DNA of 64,000 nucleotides, from positions 372,001 through 436,000 of the forward strand of contig NZ_CP135996.1 of the NCBI RefSeq assembly GCF_029211325.2, in the 5' to 3' direction. The DNA is from Caproicibacterium argilliputei (GTDB lineage Bacteria; Bacillota; Clostridia; Oscillospirales; Acutalibacteraceae). Shown here in pieces: positions 25,942-33,466 of the stretch. A program made the position numbers and the translations under genes. The notes under the pieces were generated by a model, which saw only the letters and a list, made by a program, of their open reading frames with translations, was not told the origin of the DNA and did no database searches. Positions within the stretch are counted from its first letter, which is position 1. Every line of letters begins with the position of its first letter.

Positions 25942-26797
25942 AAAGGGTTCCGCCGTCTATCACATGGCAGGGCAGCAGAGTTTCCGCCGCTGCGGGGCGG
26001 TTTTCCATCAATGCCTGCAAAACGTCGGCGGAAGCGCGGCCCGCCGCCTCCAAGTCGCGGGATACCGTGGCGAGCGAGGGGTGAATATACTGCAGCGCAT
26101 CAATATTTCCAAATCCCATCACACCGATGTCTGCCGGAACGCGCAGCCCTTTTTTTTGCAGATGCTGCATGACCTGCAGGGCGCAGGTGTCGCCGGAGGC
26201 AAGAATGGCGGTGCGTGGCCCGCCATTCTGCAGTACCATGTCCAACTCTGTCAGAAAATCCGCCGTGCCGACGATGATGGCTTCCAGATTTTGCTTGTGT
26301 GTGGCTTCAATGAAACCGTAGGTGCGCTGTTCGTGCGTATGAATGTTTTCGTGCGCGCGCACCGCGAGCTGCGGGCAGACAAAAACAAGCTTGCGGTAGC
26401 CTTTGGCAGCCAGAAGCGCCACCGCATCGACTGCCGCCTGCTTTTCGTCGGAGGAGATGAACGGAAAGTCCGGCGAAATGTAATTTCCGACAGCGGCTGT
26501 GGGTATGGCAAGCCGCTTCAGAAACTGTTCGAAACGGGCACCTTGATTGATGGGGCAGAGCAGCAGGGCATCGGGGCGTTCGGCGGCCATGCGGCGAATC
26601 AGCCGGTACTCCTGCTGTGGATCTTTGTCGTGCAGGGCAATCTGCACACGGCAGCGGTTCTGCTCCGCCTGCAGAATCAGAGCGTTCATCAGGCGGGAGA
26701 GAAAGTTGCTGCGCAGGTTTGGAAGGACAGCGCCGATGTGCAGAACGGCGCTGTCCTTTGTTTGTGTTTCTTCCAGTTCTTTGGTTGTGGTTCCCAT
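25940..26797 (-). CDS. LacI-type sugar-binding domain protein lacking the DNA-binding domain
   Basis: 285 residues. The entire protein is a periplasmic-binding-protein-like sensor of the LacI/GalR type: IGAVLPNLRSNFLSRLMNAL opens subdomain 1, then AAERPDALLLCPINQG, ISSDEKQAAVDAVALLAAKGYRKLVFV, and IGVMGFGNIDALQYIHPSLATVSRD near the end. The first 18 residues (MGTTTKELEETQTKDSAV) replace the usual 55-residue HTH and hinge, and no HTH is encoded in any frame upstream. Start is ATG 26797 with AGAGGA upstream. Divergent from the GH1 beta-glucosidase gene, which suggests a sugar-sensing role there through a partner protein. Not a simple frameshift. Confidence 0.8.
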   Translation of the reverse strand: MGTTTKELEETQTKDSAVLHIGAVLPNLRSNFLSRLMNALILQAEQNRCRVQIALHDKDPQQEYRLIRRMAAERPDALLLCPINQGARFEQFLKRLAIPTAAVGNYISPDFPFISSDEKQAAVDAVALLAAKGYRKLVFVCPQLAVRAHENIHTHEQRTYGFIEATHKQNLEAIIVGTADFLTELDMVLQNGGPRTAILASGDTCALQVMQHLQKKGLRVPADIGVMGFGNIDALQYIHPSLATVSRDLEAAGRASADVLQALMENRPAAAETLLPCHVIDGGTL

Positions 26798-26837
26798 GTG
26801 GAGTCCTCTCTTACGATTGATAATAAATGGCACAACC

Positions 26838-26866
26838 AGTATAACACAAAAAAACCATGCTGTCCT
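26838..26866 (-). promoter_or_regulatory. promoter of the LacI-like gene
   Basis: Minus strand AGGACA (26861-26866), 17-bp spacer, TATACT (26838-26843). Confidence 0.5.
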
Positions 26867-26966
26867 GAAAACTTGTGGGAAACCGGATGGGAGTCGCTGC
26901 TTTGGCGCACAGCCGCCACCGGCGCGTACAGAAGCAGAAAAAACTTTATCTTTTTTACAGTTTGTC

Positions 26967-26995
26967 TTGCATCTTTTTTCGGGTTTCGCTACAAT
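26967..26995 (+). promoter_or_regulatory. sigma-A promoter of the GH1 gene
   Basis: TTGCAT (26967-26972), 17-bp spacer, TACAAT (26990-26995), about 55 bp before the start codon. Confidence 0.75.
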
Positions 26996-27049
26996 CATAG
27001 CGAACAGCGTATTCGGAACAGCGCTGCAGAAACGGGAGGTATTTTTACT

Positions 27050-28399
27050 ATGGGATTTCCAAAAGAATTCATTTGGGGCGCGGCTACCGCGGCCTATCAG
27101 GTGGAGGGTGCATGGAACGAGGGCGGGCGCGGTCTGTCCATCTGGGATGCGTTCTGCCATCAGTCCGGCCATATTTTTGAGGGGCACACAGCCGACACCG
27201 CCTGCGACCACTATCACCGCTTTCGGGAGGATGTGCAGCTGATGAAGCAGCTGGGCATTCGGGCCTATCGCTTTTCCATCAGCTGGCCGCGGATTCTGCC
27301 CAACGGTACCGGCAGCGTCAATGAGGCGGGCATTCGCTTTTATGAGGAGCTGGCGGATGAACTGCTGCAGAACGGCATTACGCCGTATGCTACGCTGTAC
27401 CATTGGGATTACCCCTACGCGCTGCACCAGCGCGGCGGCTGGCTCAACCCGGAAAGCCCGGCGTGGTTTGCGGCATACACACGCGTGGTGGCACAGCGGC
27501 TAGGCGGAAAAATCAAGCACTTTTTCACCTTGAATGAGCCGCAGTGCTTCATTGGTCTTGGCTATGAAAATGGCGAGCACGCCCCCGGCCTGCACTGCAG
27601 CCGGAAGGACTGCCTGCAGATGGCACACCATGTGCTGCTGGCGCACGGCCGCGCGGTGCAGGTGCTGCGGGATGTGATTCCCGGCGTGCAGGTGGGGTAT
27701 GCGCCGACCGGTTCCAGTTTTTATCCGGCAACAGACGCGCCGGAAGATGTGGAGGCGGCTCGTAAGGCCACGTTTGACGTGCCGGAGCGGTGGACGTTTT
27801 CCATCAGCTGGTGGAGCGACCCGGTGCTGCTGGGGCAGTATCCGGAAGCAGGCGTTAGAATGTTCGGGCAGGATATGCCGCAGATCGGCAAGCAGGATCT
27901 GCAGCTGATTTCGCAGCCGCTGGATTTTTACGGGCAGAATATTTATAATTCCGCACCGGTGCGGGCAGACGGAAACGGCGGGTATGTCTGCGTGCCGCGT
28001 CCGGTTGGGTATGCGCGCACCGCGTTTGACTGGCCGGTGACACCGCAGAGCCTGTACTGGGAGCCGAAGTTTTTGTATGAACGGTACCGCACGCCGATTG
28101 TGATTACCGAAAACGGAATGTCCTGCCACGATGCGGTTTCTCTGGACGGGCAGGTGCACGACCCGAACCGTGTGGATTTCCTACAGCGCTATCTGCGGGA
28201 GCTGCGCCGTGGTATAGAAGAAGGCACGGATGTGCGTGGTTATTTTCACTGGAGCCTGATGGATAACTTTGAGTGGACGCGCGGCTATGGGGAGCGCTTT
28301 GGCTTGATTTATGTAGATTTTGCCACACAAAAGCGCACGCCGAAAGACAGTTTTTACGCATACCAGCGCGTGATTTCGGAAAACGGGAAAACGCTTTAA
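27050..28399 (+). CDS. bglA: glycoside hydrolase family 1 beta-glucosidase
   Basis: 449-residue cytosolic retaining beta-glycosidase. It opens with FIWGAATAAYQVEGAWNEGG, the GH1 N-terminal signature. Acid/base is Glu163 in TLNEP, and the nucleophile is Glu354 in ITENG. The later SLMDNFEWTRGYGERFGL motif forms the aglycone side of the site. No phosphate-binding loop of 6-phospho-beta-glucosidases is obvious, so free cellobiose or other beta-glucosides are the likely substrates. Start at ATG 27050 with GGGAGG 10 nt upstream; the open frame extends far upstream without homology. Divergent from the HTH-less LacI-like gene. Confidence 0.93.
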   Translation: MGFPKEFIWGAATAAYQVEGAWNEGGRGLSIWDAFCHQSGHIFEGHTADTACDHYHRFREDVQLMKQLGIRAYRFSISWPRILPNGTGSVNEAGIRFYEELADELLQNGITPYATLYHWDYPYALHQRGGWLNPESPAWFAAYTRVVAQRLGGKIKHFFTLNEPQCFIGLGYENGEHAPGLHCSRKDCLQMAHHVLLAHGRAVQVLRDVIPGVQVGYAPTGSSFYPATDAPEDVEAARKATFDVPERWTFSISWWSDPVLLGQYPEAGVRMFGQDMPQIGKQDLQLISQPLDFYGQNIYNSAPVRADGNGGYVCVPRPVGYARTAFDWPVTPQSLYWEPKFLYERYRTPIVITENGMSCHDAVSLDGQVHDPNRVDFLQRYLRELRRGIEEGTDVRGYFHWSLMDNFEWTRGYGERFGLIYVDFATQKRTPKDSFYAYQRVISENGKTL

Positions 28400-28433
28400 A
28401 AAGAAGATGGGCGCGTCAAAAGATGCGCATGGG

Positions 28434-28470
28434 TATAAAAACAGCCGCTTAGGAAAGCGGCTGTTTTTAT
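28434..28470. terminator. bidirectional terminator after bglA
   Basis: TATAAAAACAGCCGCTT pairs with AAAGCGGCTGTTTTTATA, loop AGG. Confidence 0.88.
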
Positions 28471-28493
28471 ATGGAAAGGAAAAGAAAATGGAA

Positions 28494-29417
28494 TTATATG
28501 GATGCGGGGGGGGGGGTGATATATTGAATAGCTTCCTTTTTATTTTTGTACATCCATTTATCAGCTGTTTCCACCATGGAAGCAAGGAAAGACTGGCTGG
28601 CTTGAAAGTGAACCGTGTATGCATACCCACAGTCAATGGTCACCTGCAGACCGTCGCTTTCTGGAAAAGCAATCCGACTGACAGCAGCCTGCAACTCCAC
28701 AATTTTTGGCAGAACCTCTGCTTCTGCGCATCCGGTCAGGATAATAACAAATTCATCGCCGCCCAAACGGATCAGCGAATCTTCCCGGCGGATTTTGCTT
28801 TGCAGGGTATCTGCCACCTGCTGCAGCACACGGTCACCAAACAAATGCCCCAGCGTATCGTTGATGGCTTTGAATTTGTGAACATCCAACAGCAGCAGCG
28901 CCAACTGAGAGGACAGCCGGTTCTGCCCTTTGTGCAGGAAGCGGAACTCATTGAAATACCGCCGGTTATAAGCGCCGGTCAGCTCATCCCGATACAGCTG
29001 CCGGCTGGTTTCATCCAGAAGCTCTGCCATGCTTTTCCCGCCGTCCGGCTTGTGCAGAAAGGAAGCGTCAGACACACAGCAAACCAACTCCAGCGCGACT
29101 TTCACAGACTGGGTTTCCATGTCCAGATAAATCGGGCGGGAGGTCATGCACAGCACGTCCTTCCCCACAAACTCGTATTTCATTTTTTCGGTATTATGTA
29201 GGCAGGCATCCATGCTGATGCAGTTGCTGCAGCGATACGGTTTGTCCCAGATGCGGAAGCAGGTGTATGGCTCACGGTGAAAGTGACGGTCATCGTCTAA
29301 AATGAGCAAAGAAGTGCTCACCGGATCAACCAAACGCACCAGGTCAAAGAGATTTTGCAGACAGGAAAGCATGACTCTCATGTTTTTCACAGACAGGTGA
29401 AAATGCTTGTTCATCAT
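28494..29417 (-). CDS. GGDEF diguanylate cyclase with cysteine-rich N-terminal sensor
   Basis: 307 residues, soluble. The N-terminal domain (about 1-145) carries a cysteine cluster, YTCFRIWDKPYRCSNCIS and MDACLHNTEK, then VLCMTSRPIYL. This has the look of a PAS-like fold with bound metal or a redox-sensitive site. The C-terminal GGDEF domain has DELTGAYNRRYF, LDVHKFKAINDTLGH and LGGDEF, with an intact inhibitory RxxD site (RRED, five residues before GGDEF). It should therefore be an active, product-inhibited cyclase. Start at MMNKHFH, with AAGGAGG upstream. The tail ends in a poly-C tract. Own promoter at 29503; the upstream glk gene ends at its own terminator. Confidence 0.88.
   Translation of the reverse strand: MMNKHFHLSVKNMRVMLSCLQNLFDLVRLVDPVSTSLLILDDDRHFHREPYTCFRIWDKPYRCSNCISMDACLHNTEKMKYEFVGKDVLCMTSRPIYLDMETQSVKVALELVCCVSDASFLHKPDGGKSMAELLDETSRQLYRDELTGAYNRRYFNEFRFLHKGQNRLSSQLALLLLDVHKFKAINDTLGHLFGDRVLQQVADTLQSKIRREDSLIRLGGDEFVIILTGCAEAEVLPKIVELQAAVSRIAFPESDGLQVTIDCGYAYTVHFQASQSFLASMVETADKWMYKNKKEAIQYITPPPASI
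28506..28516. repeat. homopolymer of 11 G (C on coding strand)
   Basis: Eleven consecutive G on the plus strand, encoding T-P-P-P five codons before the stop of the minus-strand GGDEF gene. A change in tract length would shift the C-terminal frame. Confidence 0.9.
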
Positions 29418-29502
29418 TTTTTCCTCCTTCAGTCTGAAGCGAACAGATTGTAGGAAACAAAGATAAAAACAGTCGAATTTTTGTAAAAGATCTTCTTTTG
29501 TC

Positions 29503-29531
29503 ATTATAACATTTGTGTTTTGCGGATACAA
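29503..29531 (-). promoter_or_regulatory. sigma-A promoter of the cysteine-rich GGDEF gene
   Basis: Minus strand TTGTAT (29526-29531), 17-bp spacer, TATAAT (29503-29508). Confidence 0.7.
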
Positions 29532-29562
29532 CCATTCTGCGAGAAATTTTGAGAAAAGCGTT

Positions 29563-29590
29563 AAAAATGGCTGCGGTTTTTCCGCAGCCA
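29563..29590 (-). terminator. intrinsic terminator of the pgm-manA-glk operon
   Basis: GGCTGCGG/CCGCAGCC stem with a five-base loop, followed on the minus strand by ATTTTTAA. Confidence 0.75.
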
Positions 29591-29620
29591 AAGAGCCGGC
29601 GCTTTGCCGGTGCAGAGCCA

Positions 29621-30577
29621 TTAAAACAGATTTGCGGCGCCAAGCAGACCGGCGTTGTTGCCGAGCTGCGCAGTGCGGATTTCCGGCAGAAAGGACGCTG
29701 CGCCGCCAAAGACTTCCTGCTTCACCCGCTCGGTGAGTGGGTCAGTCAGGTAAGTGCCCTCCTTACTGATGCCGCCGGACAGCAGAACCGCCTGCGGGCG
29801 GAAGATGTTTACCGCATTGGTGATGCCGGCTGCCAGATGTGCGGTGTAGGTTTGCACCACCTGCAGTGCGGCGGGGTCGCCCTGCCGCGCCGCCTGAAAC
29901 GGGATGCGCCCGTTCATGCGGGAAAGGTCGCCTTCGCAGAGGGTGCAGAGCAAGGAATCCGGCTGCGCCTCGGCGGCACGCCGCGCCTGCCGAATCAGCG
30001 CGGTGGCGGAGGCGTAGCTTTCCAGACAGCCGCGCCTGCCACAGGTGCAGCGTTCGCCGTTTTCTACCAGCAGTGTATGACCGAACTCCGCCCCGCCGGG
30101 GCCGCCGCCCTCAAAAATTTTTCCGTTTAAGATGATGCCGCTGCCCACGCCGGTGCCGAGCGTCAGCATGAAAACGTTTTGCAGTCCCTTTGCAGCACCG
30201 GCGCAGACTTCGCCGAGCGCGGCGCAGTTGGCATCGTTGCTGATGCGCACCGGCACGTCCAGCAGGCGGCGAAGCGCCTGTGCAAGCGGAACGTCTTTCC
30301 AGTTGAGGTTGTTGGAGTAAACGACGGTGCCGGTTTTGGCGTCAATCGTACCGGGACAGCCGACACCGGCGGAGCCGACGGCATCCCTGCACAGACCGGC
30401 GCTCTGCAGGGCTTCCTGTGCGGTTTTGGCAATATCTGGTATCACCTGCTGCCATGCGCGCTGTGCGCCCGTGGGCACATACGCCTGCCCAAGAATGTGA
30501 TTTTCATGGTCTACCACACCGGCTTTGATACCGGTGCCGCCAATGTCGATGCCGAAACGCAGAAGGGTGGTTTCCAT
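29621..30577 (-). CDS. glk: ROK-family glucokinase
   Basis: 318-residue sugar kinase. The ATP loop is FGIDIGGTGIKAGVV, the sugar-binding segment is ISNDANCAALGE with catalytic Asp, and the structural zinc site is CTCGRRGCLE after a conserved His (EFGHTLL). These define the ROK family; the ExGH(T) motif and gene context favour glucose phosphorylation over transcriptional regulation, and there is no N-terminal HTH. Last gene of pgm-manA-glk, starting one base after the manA stop. It feeds glucose released by the GH1 and other glycosidases into glycolysis. Mannose or fructose could also be substrates. Confidence 0.92.
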   Translation of the reverse strand: METTLLRFGIDIGGTGIKAGVVDHENHILGQAYVPTGAQRAWQQVIPDIAKTAQEALQSAGLCRDAVGSAGVGCPGTIDAKTGTVVYSNNLNWKDVPLAQALRRLLDVPVRISNDANCAALGEVCAGAAKGLQNVFMLTLGTGVGSGIILNGKIFEGGGPGGAEFGHTLLVENGERCTCGRRGCLESYASATALIRQARRAAEAQPDSLLCTLCEGDLSRMNGRIPFQAARQGDPAALQVVQTYTAHLAAGITNAVNIFRPQAVLLSGGISKEGTYLTDPLTERVKQEVFGGAASFLPEIRTAQLGNNAGLLGAANLF

Positions 30578-30578
30578 A

Positions 30579-31562
30579 TTAAAATACTCCTTTTCCTGTC
30601 ACGCCGCCCGTGGGCAGGCAGGTGTTTTCCGGCGGCACGGTTGTGCGAAGCAGCGTGCCGGTGCCGCTGATCCGGTAGCTGCCGCTGTCCGCGGGCAAAA
30701 ACAGGCTTTCGCCCTGTACGAACGGAACTGTTTCATTGCCGCAGGTGACGCTGCCGCTGCCCTTGACCGCGAGCAGGGAGTGAAAAGTGGAGCCGTCCGT
30801 CTGACCGGCAGTTTCGCCGCCGGTCAGCTGCAGGACATCCGTTACAAAGGAATCACAGCAGCCCAGATGACCGCCAAAGTTGTAATCCGTGCGTGCCGGC
30901 TCCGTGCGTGTCACATCCAGCGCTTTCTGCACGTGCAGCTGGCGCGGTTTGCCGTCTGTGCCGACACGGTTGTAGTCAAATACGCGGTAGGTGACATTGG
31001 AATTCTGCTGAATCTCCGCGATGACAATGCCCTGACAGATGGCGTGGATGGTGCCGGATTCGATAAAGAAGGTATCGCCGGGATGCACCGGCGCGGCGTT
31101 CAGTACTTCGGTGAGGGTGCCGTTTGCAATGCGGGCGCGGAATTCCTCTTTGGAAATGGCGCTTTTAAAGCCGTGGTACAGAAAGGCGCCTGGCTCGCAG
31201 TCCACAATATACCACATTTCCGTTTTGCCGAACTGGCGCTCGTTCTGCAGTGCGTAGGTATTGTCCGGATGCACTTGAATTGACAGATCCTTGTGTGCGT
31301 CAATCAGCTTGATAAGCACCGGAAAGTCCTGAAAGCGGGCACAGTTGGTGCCTGCGGCGGCGGGATTGAGCTGTAAGTAGGCTGCCAGTGTTTTTCCTGC
31401 AAACGGCCCTGCGGCAACGGTGCTGGGGCCATCCGGATGGCACGAAAGCTCCCATGTTTCAGCGAGCACATCGCCGTTAAAGGTTTTGTGGAAATCCTGT
31501 TTTAAGCGCTGCCCACCCCAGAGGTAGGACTTGCACGCCGGTGTCAGTTTGATGATAGCCAT
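30579..31562 (-). CDS. manA: mannose-6-phosphate isomerase (type I)
   Basis: 327-residue zinc-dependent cupin enzyme interconverting mannose-6-phosphate and fructose-6-phosphate. Diagnostic motifs: LIDAHKDLSIQVHPDN (zinc-binding Gln-His), KTEMWYIVD (zinc-binding Glu) and VTYRVFDYNRVG, with a later cupin strand. Length matches the short Gram-positive type I class. It begins two bases after the pgm stop and ends one base before glk, so the operon is tightly coupled. With GH2 beta-mannosidase, GH36 alpha-galactosidase and an esterase encoded nearby, it would channel mannose from mannan into glycolysis. Confidence 0.95.
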   Translation of the reverse strand: MAIIKLTPACKSYLWGGQRLKQDFHKTFNGDVLAETWELSCHPDGPSTVAAGPFAGKTLAAYLQLNPAAAGTNCARFQDFPVLIKLIDAHKDLSIQVHPDNTYALQNERQFGKTEMWYIVDCEPGAFLYHGFKSAISKEEFRARIANGTLTEVLNAAPVHPGDTFFIESGTIHAICQGIVIAEIQQNSNVTYRVFDYNRVGTDGKPRQLHVQKALDVTRTEPARTDYNFGGHLGCCDSFVTDVLQLTGGETAGQTDGSTFHSLLAVKGSGSVTCGNETVPFVQGESLFLPADSGSYRISGTGTLLRTTVPPENTCLPTGGVTGKGVF

Positions 31563-31564
31563 GG

Positions 31565-33256
31565 TTATTTCCCGCTTTCCGTAAATTCTTTGATTTTCTG
31601 TGAAACCGCGTGGCTGTAGGTGTCACAGGCATCCGCGGCTTTTTGCTCCGTTTTGGCGACTGCCGCACAGTAGACCTTCAGTTTTGGTTCGGTGCCGGAA
31701 GGGCGCACGGTTAGACAGGTGTCGTCGTCCAGAAGGTACTGCAGGACGTCGCTGCTCGGCAGCGAGGGGAACTGCGCCGGTTTGCCCGGCGCGTGCAGGT
31801 AGTCCCGCACTTGCGCCACGCGGTGACCGCACAGCGTCTGCGGCGGATTTTTTCGCAGAGAGGTCATAAAGCCCTGCATTAGGTAAAAGCCGGATTCCCC
31901 CTCGAACGCAAAGGAATCCAGGCGGTTCCGGTAGCAGCCATACTGTCGGTACAGCGCCTGCATGGCATCGTATAGGGAAAGCCCCTGCGCATGATAAGCG
32001 GCGGCCATGTCGCACAGCAGCAGGCAGGCGTTGACCGCGTCTTTATCGCGGACGTGACTGCCGGAAAGGTAGCCGTAGCTTTCCTCAAAACCGAAAATGT
32101 AGCGGTCGGTCTCACCGGCCTTTTCGAGCAGACCAATCTGTTCGCCGATGAATTTAAAGCCGGTCAGCACATTGCGCAGTTCCACACTGTAATGTGCGGC
32201 CACTTTCGCCGCCATTTCCGTTGTGACAATGGTTTTGACCGCAACCGGCTTTTCGGGCATGGTGCCGAGCGCCTGCCTGCGGCGGCAGACGTAGTCCAGC
32301 AGCAGCACGCCGACTTCGTTGCCGCTGAGCAGTTTGTAGTCCTTTCCGGTTTTTACGGCGATACCCATGCGGTCGCAGTCCGGGTCGGTGGCCAGCAGCA
32401 GCTCCGCACCGATTTTCCGGCACAGCGTCAATCCTTCTGCCAGTGCCTCCGGTATTTCGGGGTTCGGGAAAGGGCAGGTGGGAAAGCTGCCGTCCGGTTT
32501 TTCCTGGCTTGGCACCACGGTGATATCCGTGAAACCCGCACGGCGAAGAACGGTGGTGACCGGAACGAGTCCTGTGCCGTTGAGCGGTGTATAGACAATT
32601 TTCAGCTGGGCTGGCGCGGCTTTTTCCAGGCGCTGCGCCAGCACGGCGCAGTAAAAGGCTTCTGCGACCGCCGCCGGAATTTTCTGCACGCTGCCGCCGG
32701 GCACGTTTGGCAGCGGGTCAAAGTATCCGGCGGCGTCAATGCAGGTGGTGATTTCCTCTGCGGCACGGGTGGTAATCTGGCAGCCGTCCGGGCCGTAAAC
32801 TTTGTAGCCGTTGTACTTTGCCGGATTGTGGCTTGCGGTAATCATAACGCCAACGCTGCAGTGCAGCGCCCGCACCGCGTAGGAAAGCGCGGGTGTGGGC
32901 ATCAGCTGTGGGTACAGGTAAGCGGTGATGCCACAGGCGGCAAAGGTGCGGGCGGTTTCCTCCGCAAAGCGGCGGGATTTGATGCGGCTGTCGTAAGAAA
33001 TCGCCGCGCTGGGGTTCGGCCGGTCGGAAAGCCAGCGGGCAATGCCGCGGGTTGCGCGGCGGACGGTGTACAGGTTCATGCGGTTGGTGCCCGCACCGAT
33101 CACGCCGCGCAGGCCGCCGGTGCCGAAAGCCAGCTCCCGATAAAAACGGTCGGCAATTTCTTCGGGCCGGTCTTTCACCGCGCGCAGCTCCGCGGTCAGG
33201 TCTGGGTCTTCGTCAGCGCAGCGCAGCCACTGTGCGTAAAGTGCTTCTGTATGCAA
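31565..33256 (-). CDS. pgcA: phosphoglucomutase/phosphomannomutase
   Basis: 563-residue alpha-D-phosphohexomutase moving phosphate between C1 and C6. All four signature loops are present: phosphoserine loop ITASHNPAKYNGYK, metal loop TDPDCDRMG, sugar loop GFEESYGYL and phosphate loop RPSGTEPKLKVY. The length and FGTGGLRG opening fit the PgcA/PMM2-like Gram-positive group acting on glucose- and mannose-1-phosphate. First gene of the operon with manA and glk; promoter at 33297-33325 with a putative LacI operator over the start site. Ribosome site GGAGG. Confidence 0.94.
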   Translation of the reverse strand: MHTEALYAQWLRCADEDPDLTAELRAVKDRPEEIADRFYRELAFGTGGLRGVIGAGTNRMNLYTVRRATRGIARWLSDRPNPSAAISYDSRIKSRRFAEETARTFAACGITAYLYPQLMPTPALSYAVRALHCSVGVMITASHNPAKYNGYKVYGPDGCQITTRAAEEITTCIDAAGYFDPLPNVPGGSVQKIPAAVAEAFYCAVLAQRLEKAAPAQLKIVYTPLNGTGLVPVTTVLRRAGFTDITVVPSQEKPDGSFPTCPFPNPEIPEALAEGLTLCRKIGAELLLATDPDCDRMGIAVKTGKDYKLLSGNEVGVLLLDYVCRRRQALGTMPEKPVAVKTIVTTEMAAKVAAHYSVELRNVLTGFKFIGEQIGLLEKAGETDRYIFGFEESYGYLSGSHVRDKDAVNACLLLCDMAAAYHAQGLSLYDAMQALYRQYGCYRNRLDSFAFEGESGFYLMQGFMTSLRKNPPQTLCGHRVAQVRDYLHAPGKPAQFPSLPSSDVLQYLLDDDTCLTVRPSGTEPKLKVYCAAVAKTEQKAADACDTYSHAVSQKIKEFTESGK

Positions 33257-33285
33257 ACCGATTCCTCCATTTTGTTTCGTTATTA

Positions 33286-33294
33286 TTTACTTAA
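33286..33294 (-). promoter_or_regulatory. putative operator TTAAGTAAA at the pgm start site
   Basis: TTAAGTAAA on the minus strand, centred at the expected transcription start, 3 bp past the -10. The same 9-mer recurs at 35718, 37797 (reverse) and 39123. Confidence 0.5.
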
Positions 33295-33296
33295 TT

Positions 33297-33325
33297 ATCG
33301 TATCCAAATAAAGTTACGGTGTCAA
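33297..33325 (-). promoter_or_regulatory. sigma-A promoter of pgm-manA-glk
   Basis: Minus strand perfect TTGACA (33320-33325), 17-bp spacer, TACGAT (33297-33302). No convincing plus-strand promoter for the GH36 gene was seen in the rest of 33326-33466. Confidence 0.8.
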
Positions 33326-33466
33326 TCAGACAATCTTGCTGAGAATTGTACGATGTTGGTTTTTCCTGTGTTTGAGTCAGCCGGACAAAATAAGACTGGA
33401 CAAACCGGCGGATAGTTGCTTTAATGAAGGAGAAAAAATTCAATTTGGTTTCGGGAGGAAGTTTCT

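Noticed and set aside
25892-27049. Upstream extension of the GH1 frame over the LacI-like gene
   Set aside because: The frame is open by chance; GH1 homology, promoter (26967) and ribosome site all place the start at 27050.
26798-27427. Upstream extension of the LacI-like frame that might hold an HTH
   Set aside because: The extension covers the divergent promoters and the start of bglA and contains no HTH-like sequence in any frame.
31991-33415. Long open frame antisense to the phosphoglucomutase gene
   Set aside because: It mirrors the GC-rich codon positions of a gene with all four mutase signature loops; no ribosome site and no recognisable motif.
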